Part shown: piece by piece, positions 24,203 to 33,228 of the stretch
Layout of the letters: every line of letters begins with the position of its first letter
Position numbering within the stretch: the stretch's first letter is position 1
DNA from: CAYSRJ01 sp964521865
GTDB taxonomy: Bacteria > Spirochaetota > B62-G9 > DRHN01
NCBI GenBank assembly: GCA_964521865.1
Contig: CAZFTJ010000012.1
Span: 1-64,000 of the forward strand
Direction: 5' to 3'
Length of the DNA stretch: 64,000 nt
Program-made: the position numbers and the translations under genes
Notes under the pieces: model-generated
Told to the model about the DNA's origin: nothing
The model's input: the letters and a program-made list of their open reading frames with translations, nothing else
The model's database searches: none

Positions 24203-27200
24203 ATTCAAAAAGCTCCTTGAGGAATTCATATCTCTCGTCACTGCTTTCAAAAACACGGTATACATGGAGTGTGTTGTAGTCGTTCGGCGAAATACTGAAA
24301 ATTCTCCTGTTTTTACTGATCTTCTGAATGAGCCCGATGATATCCACTCTGCTCTGCTCAAATGTAAGCTGCAGCTCGTTTTCCCTCTCCCTGAGGTATC
24401 TGATTCCGACATCCCTGCACAGTATCCTGAGCAGCACAACTTTCAAAAGCTCTTCAAGCTGAGCCGGTATTTTCCCGAACCTGTCCGTAATCTCGGACCT
24501 GATATCTTCCAGCTCCCCCCTGCTTCTAACCGCTGCAAGCCGCTTGTATATCTCGATGCGAAGCTTTTCGCTCTCGATATACTTCTTCGGAATAAAGGCT
24601 TTGTAGCTGAGGTCCAGAACAGGTTCTATCTCCGCCTCTTCAATTTCGCCCTTCAGTTCGCGAATCGCCTCGTCCAGAAGCTTTACGTACATTTCAAAAC
24701 CCACAGTCAGCATTTCGCCATGCTGCTGGCTTCCGAGAATATTGCCTGCGCCCCGTATCTCGAGGTCCTTCAGGGCAATCGTAAACCCGGATCCGAGCTG
24801 CGTATGATCATTGATAACTGCAAGCCGTTTGGCTGCCTGTTCGGAGACCACCCTCCCAACCGGATACATAAGATAGGCGTACGCTTTTCGTCTGCTTCTG
24901 CCCACTCTCCCCCTGAGCTGATAGAGCTGTGACAACCCGAATCTGTCCGCCTGCTCGATGACAATGGTGTTGACATTCGGAATATCAAGACCCGATTCGA
25001 TAATCGTGGTTGTGACGAGCACCTGAAACTCCATGTTGAAAAAGGCCTGCATGATGTCCTCGAGCTCATGTTCGTCCATCTGTCCGTGGGCCACTTCCAC
25101 CGATACCCCCGGAACGAGCCGCCTGATGGACTCGGCCTTTTCATCGATGGTGCACACCCTGTTGTGAACGTAGTACACCTGCCCTTCCCGTTCCACCTCC
25201 CGTCTGATGGCCCCGGATATAATTTCGTCGTTGTACTCGAGAACATAGGTTTCGATCGGGATGCGTTCCTTCGGCGGGGTTTCAATAACGCTCATATCCC
25301 GTATCCTGTTCATGGACATATACAGAGTACGGGGAATCGGCGTTGCCGTCATAGTGATTACATCAACCAGCTTGCGAAGCTGCTTGAGCCGCTCCTTGTG
25401 TTCGACTCCGAACCGCTGTTCCTCATCGATAACGACAAGCCCGAGGTCCCTGAATTGAACGTCCTTCTGGATAAGCCTGTGCGTTCCGATAACAACATCA
25501 ATCACACCGTTTTTAAGGTTTTCAATGATCTTTCTCTGTTCCTTTTGAGTTCTGAACCGTGAAAGCATCTCCACAGTCATCGGATACAGGGAGAGTCTTT
25601 CGGTGAATGTATTGAAGTGCTGCTCCGCAAGAATTGTCGTCGGAACGAGCACGGCAACCTGCTTTCCGTCCATCACCGCCTTGAAAGCGGCGCGTATGGC
25701 AACCTCCGTTTTTCCAAAACCCACATCACCGCAGACGAGCCTGTCCATGGGCTTTGCCTCTTCCATATCCTCTTTTATCTCCTCAATCGTCCTGAGCTGA
25801 TCAACTGTCTCTTCATACTGAAAGCCCGATTCGAATTCAAACTGCCACTCGGTATCGACAGAAAAGGCATGGCCCTGCATACTGGACCGAAGCGAATACA
25901 GCTCGAGGAGCTCCCTGGCCAGCTCCTTGACCGATCTTCTCACATGATCTTTTACCTTGTTCCAGGTACCGGAACCGAGCTTGTCGATCCTCGGCCGCCT
26001 TCCCTCCTGCCCGATGTACCGCTGAAGCAGGTTTATCTGGTCGACCGGAATAAACACCTCGTCCCCGTCCCTGTACTCTAATTTGAAAAAGTCCTTTTCG
26101 GCGGTTCCTGTTTTCAACCGTTCTATACCCCTGTAAATACCGATTCCATGCTCCAGGTGCACGATAAAATCGCCCTCCGTGATATCGAGAATTCCCTCGA
26201 TCGGCCTGGATCTGGTTTTCAGAAACCGGGCGGCCTGCCTCTTTTTTCGGTTGAATATCTCCCTGTCGAGAATTACGGCCGATTTCATAGATTTCGCGAC
26301 AAAGCCTTCATGCAGGTCGACGGTTTCGACAGAGAGCCCGGAATGGACGTCGAGCACATCCTTCAACAGCTCTCTCAACCGCTTCGTCTGACCCTCATAG
26401 CTCGCACCGACGATAACCCGATACCCCTCATCGAGGAGCTGTTCCAGATCTTCTCTGAAATACTTGATCTGCCCCTTGTAACCCCGTTTTTCGGATACAT
26501 CGAACCAAAACAGGCGGTTTTTTGTTTCGGGCAAAACTGAAATATTTCCGTAGCTCTCAAGCCGCGCAACAATCCCATCGAAATCCTGAACGATTTTTTC
26601 GGGGTGGAGCAGAAAACGCGTGTGTTTCTTTTCAACATACAGCCGGTGCGCTTCACCGCTGTAAAAGTGCGCATGCTCGCCGCATTTTTTTATCGAATCG
26701 AACAAAACGTGATACCCGCCGTTTGCATAGTCGAGAAGGGACCCTGCAGGTTCGTATATGAGCGACAGGTAACTGTCGATGCCGTCAAAGTGCCTGAGCG
26801 CGCATATTTTTTCTATGGTCTCTTGATTCCTCCGGTTTTTCCTCTTTTGTAAAGATTCAATTGCCTGACCTGTCAGTATCACCTCTTTTGCAGGGATCAC
26901 GGTCACCTGTTCCAACCGACGGATTGATTTTTGTGTGATCGGAGAAAACTCTCTGATTGCTTCAACCAGATCGTCGAAAAACTCCACCCGAACCGGCTGT
27001 GTAAAACCGTGGACGAAGACATCGAGAATATCGCCCCGAACAGAAAAGCTGCCGTGCTCCTGGACACGGTCTTCTCTCTCATACCCGAGCATTACGAGCT
27101 GCTCTTTTGCCTGTTCAAGCGAAAGATGCGCATTGACTTCTATTTCCAGTATGCTTTCAAGAAAGGCCTCTTTCGGCAGATAGTAATCAATAAGCGAACG

Positions 27201-27572
27201 CACCGGCATGACGAAAATACCGCGTTTCTTCTGCAGCAGCGCATGGAGGGCGACTACCCTCCGCGCGGTAATATCCCGGTACGGCTCGCTCTCATCGTAC
27301 GGAAGGGTTTCCTTTGAAGGCAGGAGAAAAAGCGATCGGCCGTCGATAAACTCATGGAGGTCGGTATAACAATCCGACGCCTCCCTGTTGTTTCTTACGA
27401 CGAGCACGAGTCCCTTTTTCGATGCACCGAAAAGCGACGCTGCGAACAGCGCCTTGCTCGATCCGTTCAACCCGGTAAATTCGGCACCGCGCTCCTGTAT
27501 CTCGTCGACGTATTCCGGCAGATTATTAACTCTGGTGAATAGCGGAATAAGTGATTTTAATGCGTGAGACAT
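24180..27572 (-). CDS. mfd: transcription-repair coupling factor Mfd
   Basis: The protein of about 1130 aa removes stalled RNA polymerase at lesions and recruits UvrA. It has the UvrB-like N-terminal domains, the RNAP-interaction domain (DFIVHLEHGIGIYRGIERL), the translocase with Walker A GDVGFGKTEVA and DEEQ box (VIDEEQRFG), the RecG-like TRG motif region (TTTIIESGLDIPNVNTIVIE) and the C-terminal TRCF domain (SYKAFIPKKYI). The start is uncertain. The ATG before SHALKSLIPLF is used, although no good ribosome site is seen. An ATG 66 nt upstream would sit inside a strong hairpin. It heads the mfd-M24 peptidase-SurA-argS run. Confidence 0.95.
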   Translation of the reverse strand: MSHALKSLIPLFTRVNNLPEYVDEIQERGAEFTGLNGSSKALFAASLFGASKKGLVLVVRNNREASDCYTDLHEFIDGRSLFLLPSKETLPYDESEPYRDITARRVVALHALLQKKRGIFVMPVRSLIDYYLPKEAFLESILEIEVNAHLSLEQAKEQLVMLGYEREDRVQEHGSFSVRGDILDVFVHGFTQPVRVEFFDDLVEAIREFSPITQKSIRRLEQVTVIPAKEVILTGQAIESLQKRKNRRNQETIEKICALRHFDGIDSYLSLIYEPAGSLLDYANGGYHVLFDSIKKCGEHAHFYSGEAHRLYVEKKHTRFLLHPEKIVQDFDGIVARLESYGNISVLPETKNRLFWFDVSEKRGYKGQIKYFREDLEQLLDEGYRVIVGASYEGQTKRLRELLKDVLDVHSGLSVETVDLHEGFVAKSMKSAVILDREIFNRKKRQAARFLKTRSRPIEGILDITEGDFIVHLEHGIGIYRGIERLKTGTAEKDFFKLEYRDGDEVFIPVDQINLLQRYIGQEGRRPRIDKLGSGTWNKVKDHVRRSVKELARELLELYSLRSSMQGHAFSVDTEWQFEFESGFQYEETVDQLRTIEEIKEDMEEAKPMDRLVCGDVGFGKTEVAIRAAFKAVMDGKQVAVLVPTTILAEQHFNTFTERLSLYPMTVEMLSRFRTQKEQRKIIENLKNGVIDVVIGTHRLIQKDVQFRDLGLVVIDEEQRFGVEHKERLKQLRKLVDVITMTATPIPRTLYMSMNRIRDMSVIETPPKERIPIETYVLEYNDEIISGAIRREVEREGQVYYVHNRVCTIDEKAESIRRLVPGVSVEVAHGQMDEHELEDIMQAFFNMEFQVLVTTTIIESGLDIPNVNTIVIEQADRFGLSQLYQLRGRVGRSRRKAYAYLMYPVGRVVSEQAAKRLAVINDHTQLGSGFTIALKDLEIRGAGNILGSQQHGEMLTVGFEMYVKLLDEAIRELKGEIEEAEIEPVLDLSYKAFIPKKYIESEKLRIEIYKRLAAVRSRGELEDIRSEITDRFGKIPAQLEELLKVVLLRILCRDVGIRYLRERENELQLTFEQSRVDIIGLIQKISKNRRIFSISPNDYNTLHVYRVFESSDERYEFLKELFEYEKVAGN

Positions 27573-27610
27573 GATAATTGTAGCTGTTTGGATTATAGAT
27601 TTCAATGAGC

Positions 27611-27646
27611 GCCGTATAATGCCGCCTAAAAAGGGCATTATACGGC
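27611..27646. repeat. 13-bp perfect hairpin upstream of mfd
   Basis: The stem GCCGTATAATGCC / GGCATTATACGGC (27611-27623 and 27634-27646) has a 10-nt loop. It lies between the 27783 gene and mfd, with no T-run on the minus strand. The CATTATAC motif also occurs in copy F of the compound palindrome family, so it might be a related but reduced element or an attenuator. Confidence 0.65.
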
Positions 27647-27782
27647 CTGCAGTAAATGTACTTATATTTCAGCTTTTCGGAAATTAATTAATGCCGCCGG
27701 CACTATTCGGATGGAAAGGGTCCGAACGGCAGAAGGATGATGAGAAAAATTATGGAAACCGAACGGAAGAATACCGCCCGAG

Positions 27783-28142
27783 CTATTTGAATTCACTTTC
27801 ATAGATATCAAATATTTCACGGGCCTTCTTGACAAAGAGAGGATCAACCTCCAGTACGAGAAGGCCGCGCTCCTTTATGTCTCGTATCATATTCTCCGCC
27901 TTGACCTCGACCTTGACGAGCGCATTGTTCTCGGAGTAAGAATCGACCAGTCCGTATTTTTTCTCCCTTTTCAGCTCGCGGATAATGGCTATGAGGTCCT
28001 CCAGTGTTTTTATGTTTCTTTCCGCCGAATCGTAGAGAATCTGAGGAGTACCGAATCTCTCCGCATTCATGCTTGTTTCGTAAAACTTTTTGGCTGTAAT
28101 CTTATAGTTGTAGTTCAGCCGGTCGCGAATATCCTCTACCAT
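27783..28142 (-). CDS. hypothetical charged helical protein
   Basis: The 119-aa protein, about a quarter charged residues, is predicted mainly helical (MVEDIRDRLNYNYKITAKKFY; ERNIKTLEDLIAIIRELKREKKYG), with a short beta segment NALVKVEVKAENMIRDIKERGLLVLEVDPLF. The start chosen is the ATG preceded by CAGGAG 9 nt upstream; an in-frame ATG 42 nt higher lacks a ribosome site. There is no signal or membrane segment. It is divergent to the deacetylase gene and 137 bp upstream of the hairpin before mfd. I do not recognise the family. Confidence 0.6.
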   Translation of the reverse strand: MVEDIRDRLNYNYKITAKKFYETSMNAERFGTPQILYDSAERNIKTLEDLIAIIRELKREKKYGLVDSYSENNALVKVEVKAENMIRDIKERGLLVLEVDPLFVKKAREIFDIYESEFK

Positions 28143-28277
28143 ACAATCGCTCTCCTGATTGATCTTCTGCCTGTTAAAGCTCATGCTTCACACGAGCCCT
28201 TCGTATTTTGTATCGGCTTCGAGCAACACCTCTTAATACATCATCGGTACCAACATTCCCGAATTGCACCAAAATTT

Positions 28278-28304
28278 TAACAAACAGAAATGATAAGCCG
28301 ATAA
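28278..28304 (+). promoter_or_regulatory. sigma-28-like promoter upstream of the deacetylase gene
   Basis: TAAC (28278-28281), exactly 15 nt, then a perfect GCCGATAA (28297-28304) fits the FliA consensus except for the last base of the -35. It points into the deacetylase-tsaD-lysS genes, about 110 nt before the first ATG. A FliA site here would be unexpected for these functions. Confidence 0.45.
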
Positions 28305-28414
28305 CGATTGAAAGGAATAAATCCAATTGCAATAGTAATTATACAGTAATCATGCAAGATTTCAAGAAGAATTGAATAATTTTTGACGATAAATAGTGAG
28401 AAAAGAGGTTATTG

Positions 28415-29281
28415 ATGATAAAAACGAAGGGCACAAAAAAAAATAATAAAACCCTTCTCATCGTGCTTATTATTCTTGCAGTCATTACCATCATTGCCAG
28501 GCCGCTCTTGAAGAAAAAGGTCGAAAAACCGCCGCAGAAAACGACCGCAGAAAAGAAAATACCCTCCGAAGGGAAAAAACCTGTCCCACCTACTGAAAAA
28601 AAAATCTCCCCGCAGCGGTATATAGCCGTCATCATCGATGATGTCGGATATCCAGTGAGTACCATCGAGCAGTTTGCCGGCTTCAGCGGAAAACTCACCT
28701 TTTCTGTGCTCCCCTTTCTTGCGCATTCCCGGGAATACGCCGATCTCTTTTACCAAAAAGGCTTTGAAATAATGCTGCACATCCCGATGGAGCCGCGGAC
28801 CTATCCCGATGACGATCCGGGTTTCGGGGCTATTTTTACCGGCCAGACAAAAACGACAGTGGAAACCGAGATGCATCGCATGCTGGACAACGTTCCGCAT
28901 GTCAGGGGCGCAAACAACCACATGGGGTCACGGGCAACTGAAGATTTTCAGCTCATGACCTTGGCATTGTCGGCTCTCAGGGAGAGGAATATATATTTTA
29001 TCGATAGTCTCACCACACCCGCCTCCCGCGCCTACGACGCCGCCCGTCTGATGGGAATCGATGCGGCGAAAAGGGATATTTTTCTCGATAATCGGGACGA
29101 TTTTTCCTCTATTGAAGCACAGTTTGAAAGGCTGAAGGCTATCGCCAGAAAAGGTGGAATGGCAATCGGAATAGGACATATTCAGAGCATACATCTAGTG
29201 GATGTGCTCAACTCCCAGCTCCCTCTTCTGGAAAAAGATCGCATTGCGCTCGTTTTTGCATCGAAAGCGGTTCGAAATTGA
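28415..29281 (+). CDS. divergent polysaccharide deacetylase family protein (YibQ/DUF610-like)
   Basis: This 288-aa protein has an N-terminal membrane anchor (KTLLIVLIILAVITIIARPL, about residues 13-32), a Lys/Pro-rich linker to residue 66, then a NodB-like TIM barrel. The barrel has IAVIIDDVGYP (catalytic-site Asp pair), LHIPMEP, NNHMGSRAT and GIGHIQS, all characteristic of the divergent polysaccharide deacetylase family. It faces the periplasm and may modify peptidoglycan or another glycan; the substrate is unknown. The ATG follows AGAGG by 7 nt. The stop overlaps upstream sequence of tsaD, so they are co-transcribed. Confidence 0.85.
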   Translation: MIKTKGTKKNNKTLLIVLIILAVITIIARPLLKKKVEKPPQKTTAEKKIPSEGKKPVPPTEKKISPQRYIAVIIDDVGYPVSTIEQFAGFSGKLTFSVLPFLAHSREYADLFYQKGFEIMLHIPMEPRTYPDDDPGFGAIFTGQTKTTVETEMHRMLDNVPHVRGANNHMGSRATEDFQLMTLALSALRERNIYFIDSLTTPASRAYDAARLMGIDAAKRDIFLDNRDDFSSIEAQFERLKAIARKGGMAIGIGHIQSIHLVDVLNSQLPLLEKDRIALVFASKAVRN

Positions 29282-29355
29282 AGTTGACTTTCGCTTCCCT
29301 TGCACACTACCTTCTTCAAAATGTCTCTTCGAGCAATACCAGAGTGGAGTGCGAT

Positions 29356-30384
29356 GTGCTGATACTGGGCATAGAAACGTCATGTGATGAAACGTCCGCT
29401 GCCGTTGTTGAAGACGGAAAAACCATACACAGCAATATCACAGCGACACAGCATGCGTTTCACAGGAGATATGCCGGTGTGGTGCCGGAAATAGCTTCGA
29501 GAAGACATCATGAGGTTATAAACTATGTCATTGAGAATGCCGTTAAAAAGGCGGATGTATCTCTTACAGATATCGATGCCGTGGCGGTAACGTCATATCC
29601 GGGGCTCATCGGATCGCTCCTTGTGGGTGTTCTCGTCGCAAAAACATTGAGCTTTTCTCTCAACATACCGCTCATCGGAATCAATCACATAGAAGCGCAT
29701 CTCTATGCAGTTCATTTCAATAACCGGGTGGAATATCCGATAATCGGAATCATTATTTCAGGTGGTCATACTCTTCTTGTTTTTTCAGAGCGAATAGGCC
29801 GTTACGAAATAAAAGGGAGCACCCTTGATGATGCAGTGGGTGAGGCCTTCGATAAGGTTGCAAAACATCTCGGTCTCGGATATCCGGGCGGACCTGCCAT
29901 AGAAAAAGCCGCACTGAAGGGAGATGAAAACGCCTTTGCCTTTCCGCGGGTAACGCTCGACGGCGGACGCGACCGGTACAATTTCAGCTACAGCGGACTG
30001 AAAAATGCGGTAATAAATCAGAGAAACAACTTTTTGAACCCCGGCTGTGAGAGCTCCGCCGAGAACATTGCAGCTTCATTTCAAGCGGCAGCAACCGATG
30101 TGCTGCTCATAAAGGCCCTCTGGGCGAGCAGGGACCTGGGCATCAACCGGGTTGCACTTGGGGGTGGAGTTGCAAACAACTCCCGTGTGCGGCGTATTTT
30201 TTTACATGAGAGAACCCTCGTCGTCTACCTTCCGCACAGGGAGCTTACCCAGGACAATGCGGCGATGGTTGCCGGACTTGCATACTACAAGTACGGCGAA
30301 GGCGAGCTGAGTGATCTGGATCTTGAGCCTCGCTCGAGAATCAGGGGAATAATCAAGGGGAAGAGGTCACAACATGGGAACTGA
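29356..30384 (+). CDS. tsaD: tRNA N6-threonylcarbamoyladenosine synthase subunit TsaD
   Basis: TsaD transfers threonylcarbamoyl to A37 of ANN-decoding tRNAs, with TsaB and TsaE. The 342-aa product has ILGIETSCDETSAA, the metal-binding INHIEAHLYA (HxxxH), ISGGHTLL, GEAFDKVAKHLGLGYPGGPAIE and LGGGVANNSRVR. The start chosen is the GTG of VLILGIETSCDE, preceded by GGAG at 6 nt, giving the usual family N-terminus. A TTG overlapping the deacetylase stop would add 26 residues. The 3' end overlaps lysS by 11 bp. Confidence 0.96.
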   Translation: MLILGIETSCDETSAAVVEDGKTIHSNITATQHAFHRRYAGVVPEIASRRHHEVINYVIENAVKKADVSLTDIDAVAVTSYPGLIGSLLVGVLVAKTLSFSLNIPLIGINHIEAHLYAVHFNNRVEYPIIGIIISGGHTLLVFSERIGRYEIKGSTLDDAVGEAFDKVAKHLGLGYPGGPAIEKAALKGDENAFAFPRVTLDGGRDRYNFSYSGLKNAVINQRNNFLNPGCESSAENIAASFQAAATDVLLIKALWASRDLGINRVALGGGVANNSRVRRIFLHERTLVVYLPHRELTQDNAAMVAGLAYYKYGEGELSDLDLEPRSRIRGIIKGKRSQHGN

Positions 30385-31840
30385 TCAGCGAGATATTCGA
30401 ATACAGAAACGCGCCGAGCTTCGTGAAATGGGCTCTGTACCGTACAGAGACCGCTACGAGAGGACCCACTCTCTGAGTGCAGCGAAGTCTCTTCCTCTCG
30501 GAAAGGACGGAGTGCGGCTTGCGGGCAGAGTCATGGCCATGCGCGTCTTCGGCAGATTGATATTTGCAACGATCAAGGATTTTTCAGGCATGATGCAGAT
30601 CGCACTGCAGGAAAAGGTGCTTGGAAAAGAGCGGTTTACATTCTTCAAACGGTTTATCGATATCGGAGATTTCATCGGTGCCGAGGGGACTATCTTTCAG
30701 ACAAAGACGAAAGAGACCACTCTGGACACAGCGGCATTCGAGCTCCTTTCGAAGACAGTGCGTCCCCTGCCGGAAAAATGGCACGGGGTATCCGAGCAGG
30801 AAATTCTATACAGACAGCGCTATCTGGACCTTCTTATGAACGAAAGAACCATGGAGCGCTTCATTAAAAGAACAAAGATCATAAAAACGATGCGGGATTT
30901 TCTTGACGGTGCCGATTTTATCGAGGTCGAAACACCTGCGCTGCAAACCCGGCCTTCCGGCGCAATCGCCGCTCCCTTTGTCACCCATCACAACGCCCTC
31001 GATATGCCGCTCTATTTACGGATAGCGCCCGAAACCTATCTCAAACGCTGCATCGCCGGCGGATTCGACAGGGTGTATGAATTTGCACGCAGCTTCAGAA
31101 ATGAGGGCATGGACCCTTCCCATTTACAGGATTTTACCATACTCGAGTACTATGTCGCATACTGGAACTACAGGGACAATATGCGTTTTATCGAAAACCT
31201 CATAAAACACGTGCTCATGGAGGTGAACGGCTCCCTTACACTCGTGTACGGCGAAAAGGAGATCGATTTCGGGAAAGAATGGGAGGCTGTTTCACTCAGC
31301 CAGGTCATACTGCACGATACGGGCATCGACGTTGCCGAATGCAGAAGCGCCGACAACCTGAGACGAAAGATCGAGAACAGCGGCATTAAGATAGAGGATA
31401 CAGAGGGCATGGGGTACGGCGCACTCATCGACAATCTCTACAAAAAGGTCTCCCGGCCGAACATTGGCGGACCTCTTTTCGTTACCCATCATCCAGTCGA
31501 GCTCTCGCCTCTCGCACGTACAAACGATGAAGACAGCAGAGTGACCGACCGGTTTCAGCTCGTGGCAAATGGATGGGAGCTCGTAAATGCATACAGCGAG
31601 CTCATAGATCCAATCGTTCAGCGGCAGCGGCTCGAACAGCAGGCCCGGCTTCACAGAAACGGAGATATCGAAGCGATGGTAATGGATGAGGACTATCTCA
31701 CCGCTATGGAATACGGAATGCCGCCCGTTTCGGGACTCGGTATGGGTATTGATCGGTTTATCTGCCTGCTTACGGATCAGGAAAACCTTCGGGACGTCGT
31801 ACTCTTTCCGCTTATGAAACCGGTCGAAGGGATAAAGTGA
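30374..31840 (+). CDS. lysS: lysyl-tRNA synthetase, class II
   Basis: The 488-aa class II synthetase charges tRNA-Lys. The N-terminal OB-fold anticodon-binding domain (VRLAGRVMAMRVFGRLIFATIKD) is followed by the catalytic core: motif 2 FARSFRNEGMDPSHLQDFTILEYY and motif 3 GMPPVSGLGMGIDRF. It is typical in length and complete. Several well-known spirochaetes (Borrelia, Treponema) instead use a class I LysRS, so this class II enzyme is informative about lineage. It overlaps tsaD by 11 bp and lies upstream of a lysine exporter. Confidence 0.96.
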   Translation: MGTDQRDIRIQKRAELREMGSVPYRDRYERTHSLSAAKSLPLGKDGVRLAGRVMAMRVFGRLIFATIKDFSGMMQIALQEKVLGKERFTFFKRFIDIGDFIGAEGTIFQTKTKETTLDTAAFELLSKTVRPLPEKWHGVSEQEILYRQRYLDLLMNERTMERFIKRTKIIKTMRDFLDGADFIEVETPALQTRPSGAIAAPFVTHHNALDMPLYLRIAPETYLKRCIAGGFDRVYEFARSFRNEGMDPSHLQDFTILEYYVAYWNYRDNMRFIENLIKHVLMEVNGSLTLVYGEKEIDFGKEWEAVSLSQVILHDTGIDVAECRSADNLRRKIENSGIKIEDTEGMGYGALIDNLYKKVSRPNIGGPLFVTHHPVELSPLARTNDEDSRVTDRFQLVANGWELVNAYSELIDPIVQRQRLEQQARLHRNGDIEAMVMDEDYLTAMEYGMPPVSGLGMGIDRFICLLTDQENLRDVVLFPLMKPVEGIK

Positions 31841-32044
31841 TCTTTTATATTTACAGAACCCTGCTTTTATGTTAAATTTTTGTTAGCCTGCAGTGTTCGT
31901 GATGCGGTATGCCTAAATTTGAGCCAACACCTATATTAAACGGGATATCGATATTTATCTGTGGAGTGCATTCGCCTTTTGGGTTTTAGAGTACATGAAG
32001 CAGGTGTGAGATAACCCACTTTAACACACGTCTCAAATTGGTGT
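31841..32044 (+). promoter_or_regulatory. lysS-lysO intergenic leader, possibly structured
   Basis: About 200 bases after the lysS stop hold no gene. The stretch 32000-32040 has partial self-complementarity (GTGAGA...TCTCA) directly before a terminator, a layout seen in attenuators and riboswitches. The conserved lysine-riboswitch (L-box) sequences are not visible. It may simply be a 3' UTR. Confidence 0.3.
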
Positions 32045-32070
32045 CCGCACACGGCACATGCGGGTTTTTT
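32045..32070 (+). terminator. intrinsic terminator between lysS and the lysine exporter
   Basis: The stem CCGCA / TGCGG with a 9-nt loop is followed directly by GTTTTTTATTTC. It ends 32 bp before the exporter start, so it can either close the lysS transcript or act as the decision point of a regulated leader. Confidence 0.7.
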
Positions 32071-32101
32071 ATTTCGTTAAATGGCATCGGCGAGGAAGAC
32101 T

Positions 32102-32407
32102 ATGCTGTATGTACTGCTGGCGCTTGTATCGGGTGTATTGCTCGGTTTTCTGATCAGGAAAAGAAAAACGGCCTCTACAATATTCAAGAGGTCGACCTCC
32201 GGCATTATTTGCGCGCTTCTCTTTATTCTGGGCATGACCGTCGGAACGAACGAATCTCTTATCAATAATCTCTCCGCCGTCGGGTTGAAAGCACTTGTTT
32301 TGACCTTCGGCGGCATATCCGGAAGCGTAGTCCTCTCTTTTGCGGTATACCGTCTTTTTTTTAGAGAAAAGGATACGAAGTGCCCTCATTTACCGTCCCG
32401 CCGGTGA
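32102..32407 (+). CDS. lysO: lysine exporter LysO family, N-terminal part (separate gene)
   Basis: The 101-aa membrane protein has three hydrophobic helices (MLYVLLALVSGVLLGFLI; SGIICALLFILGMTVG; ALVLTFGGISGSVVLSFAVYRL). It corresponds to the N-terminal part of LysO (YbjE, DUF340), the lysine exporter of E. coli. In many bacteria LysO is encoded as two adjacent genes of about 90 and 200 aa. The start chosen is the ATG after GAGGAAG; an ATG 21 nt upstream lacks a ribosome site. It precedes the C-terminal part by 72 bp. The stop is followed by normal spacing, so this is a real split and not an obvious frameshift. Confidence 0.8.
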   Translation: MLYVLLALVSGVLLGFLIRKRKTASTIFKRSTSGIICALLFILGMTVGTNESLINNLSAVGLKALVLTFGGISGSVVLSFAVYRLFFREKDTKCPHLPSRR

Positions 32408-32479
32408 AAGGCGCATAATTCAGCATACGAGCCGTATCAACAGGAAATTTCTGCGGGGATTCCTTCGGGGGATTTTTTA

Positions 32480-33100
32480 ATGAAAAGTTCTCTGAAAAGC
32501 ACTCTGTTCACGGTTGCAGCGTTTGCTGCAGGAATTTTGGTCGGGCTGTCGCCGTTTCTTTCATCTAATTTCGTGGGCTCTCATACGGTCGAGTATCCGG
32601 TATATCTCCTCGTTTTTCTCGTGGGTGTGGAAGTGGGAAGCACCGGTGAGGTATGGACCCTTATCAAAAGGGTGCATTTCAAGATATTTCTCGTCCCTCT
32701 GACAGTTATAATCGGGACGCTGACGGGAACTGCCCTGTTTTCAGCCTTTTTCCCCGATCTCTCGGTAAAAAACTGCATTGCCGTCGGTCTCGGGTTCGGA
32801 TACTACAGTCTTTCAAGCGTCATAATCACGCAGCTCGCCGGTGAAACGCTCGGTACCATCGCCCTTTTAGCCAACCTGATGCGGGAAATCGCCACTCTGC
32901 TGTTCGCACCTTTTTTCGCCAGGGTACTCGGGATGCTGGCTCCCATTGCTTCAGCAGGAGCAACTGCAATGGATACAACTCTCCCCGTCATCGTCAAAGC
33001 ATCCGGTAAGGAGTACACGGTTGCAGCACTTATCAGCGGAATGGCACTCACACTCCTCGTTCCGATCCTCATACCCGTCTTTCTGAGGATCACGCGGTAG
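32480..33100 (+). CDS. lysO: lysine exporter LysO family, C-terminal part (separate gene)
   Basis: The 206-aa integral membrane protein has about six helices. It matches the C-terminal LysO/YbjE domain, with PVYLLVFLVGVEVGSTGEVW, a re-entrant-like GLGFGYYSLSSVIITQLAGETLGTIALLANLMRE segment and a Gly-rich end. It probably pairs with the short upstream protein to form a lysine exporter. GGGGGA lies about 8 nt before the ATG. A module 3 copy of the palindromic repeat begins at the first base after the stop. Confidence 0.85.
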   Translation: MKSSLKSTLFTVAAFAAGILVGLSPFLSSNFVGSHTVEYPVYLLVFLVGVEVGSTGEVWTLIKRVHFKIFLVPLTVIIGTLTGTALFSAFFPDLSVKNCIAVGLGFGYYSLSSVIITQLAGETLGTIALLANLMREIATLLFAPFFARVLGMLAPIASAGATAMDTTLPVIVKASGKEYTVAALISGMALTLLVPILIPVFLRITR

Positions 33101-33158
33101 TGAGCGGACATAACCCCCGCTTGCGTATCGCGGAACGTGCCGCTCACATGCAGCATTA
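33101..33158. repeat. compound palindromic repeat, copy B (module 3 only)
   Basis: TGAGCGG (33101-33107) pairs with CCGCTCA (33140-33146), with inner CCGC/GCGG pairing and the shared CATAACCCCCGCTT core, then CATTAT. It starts immediately after the lysO stop codon and probably forms the 3' end of that transcript. Confidence 0.8.
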
Positions 33159-33228
33159 TATTTCAGAAAATCCGGTACAAAAAATGGGGTTTGGGTATGA
33201 ATGTCGTATCAAAGCCGTTATGGAGCTG

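Noticed and set aside
24203..24439. 79-residue N-terminal extension of the M24 peptidase
   Set aside because: Lies wholly within mfd in another frame; a well-placed AAGGAG supports the shorter start.
31841..32070. lysine riboswitch upstream of the lysine exporter
   Set aside because: The context invites it, but the conserved L-box segments are not visible; kept only as an unclassified leader with terminator.
32102..33100. lysO broken by frameshift
   Set aside because: Two separate starts each with a ribosome site and a 72-bp spacer fit the known two-gene form of LysO, not a recent mutation.
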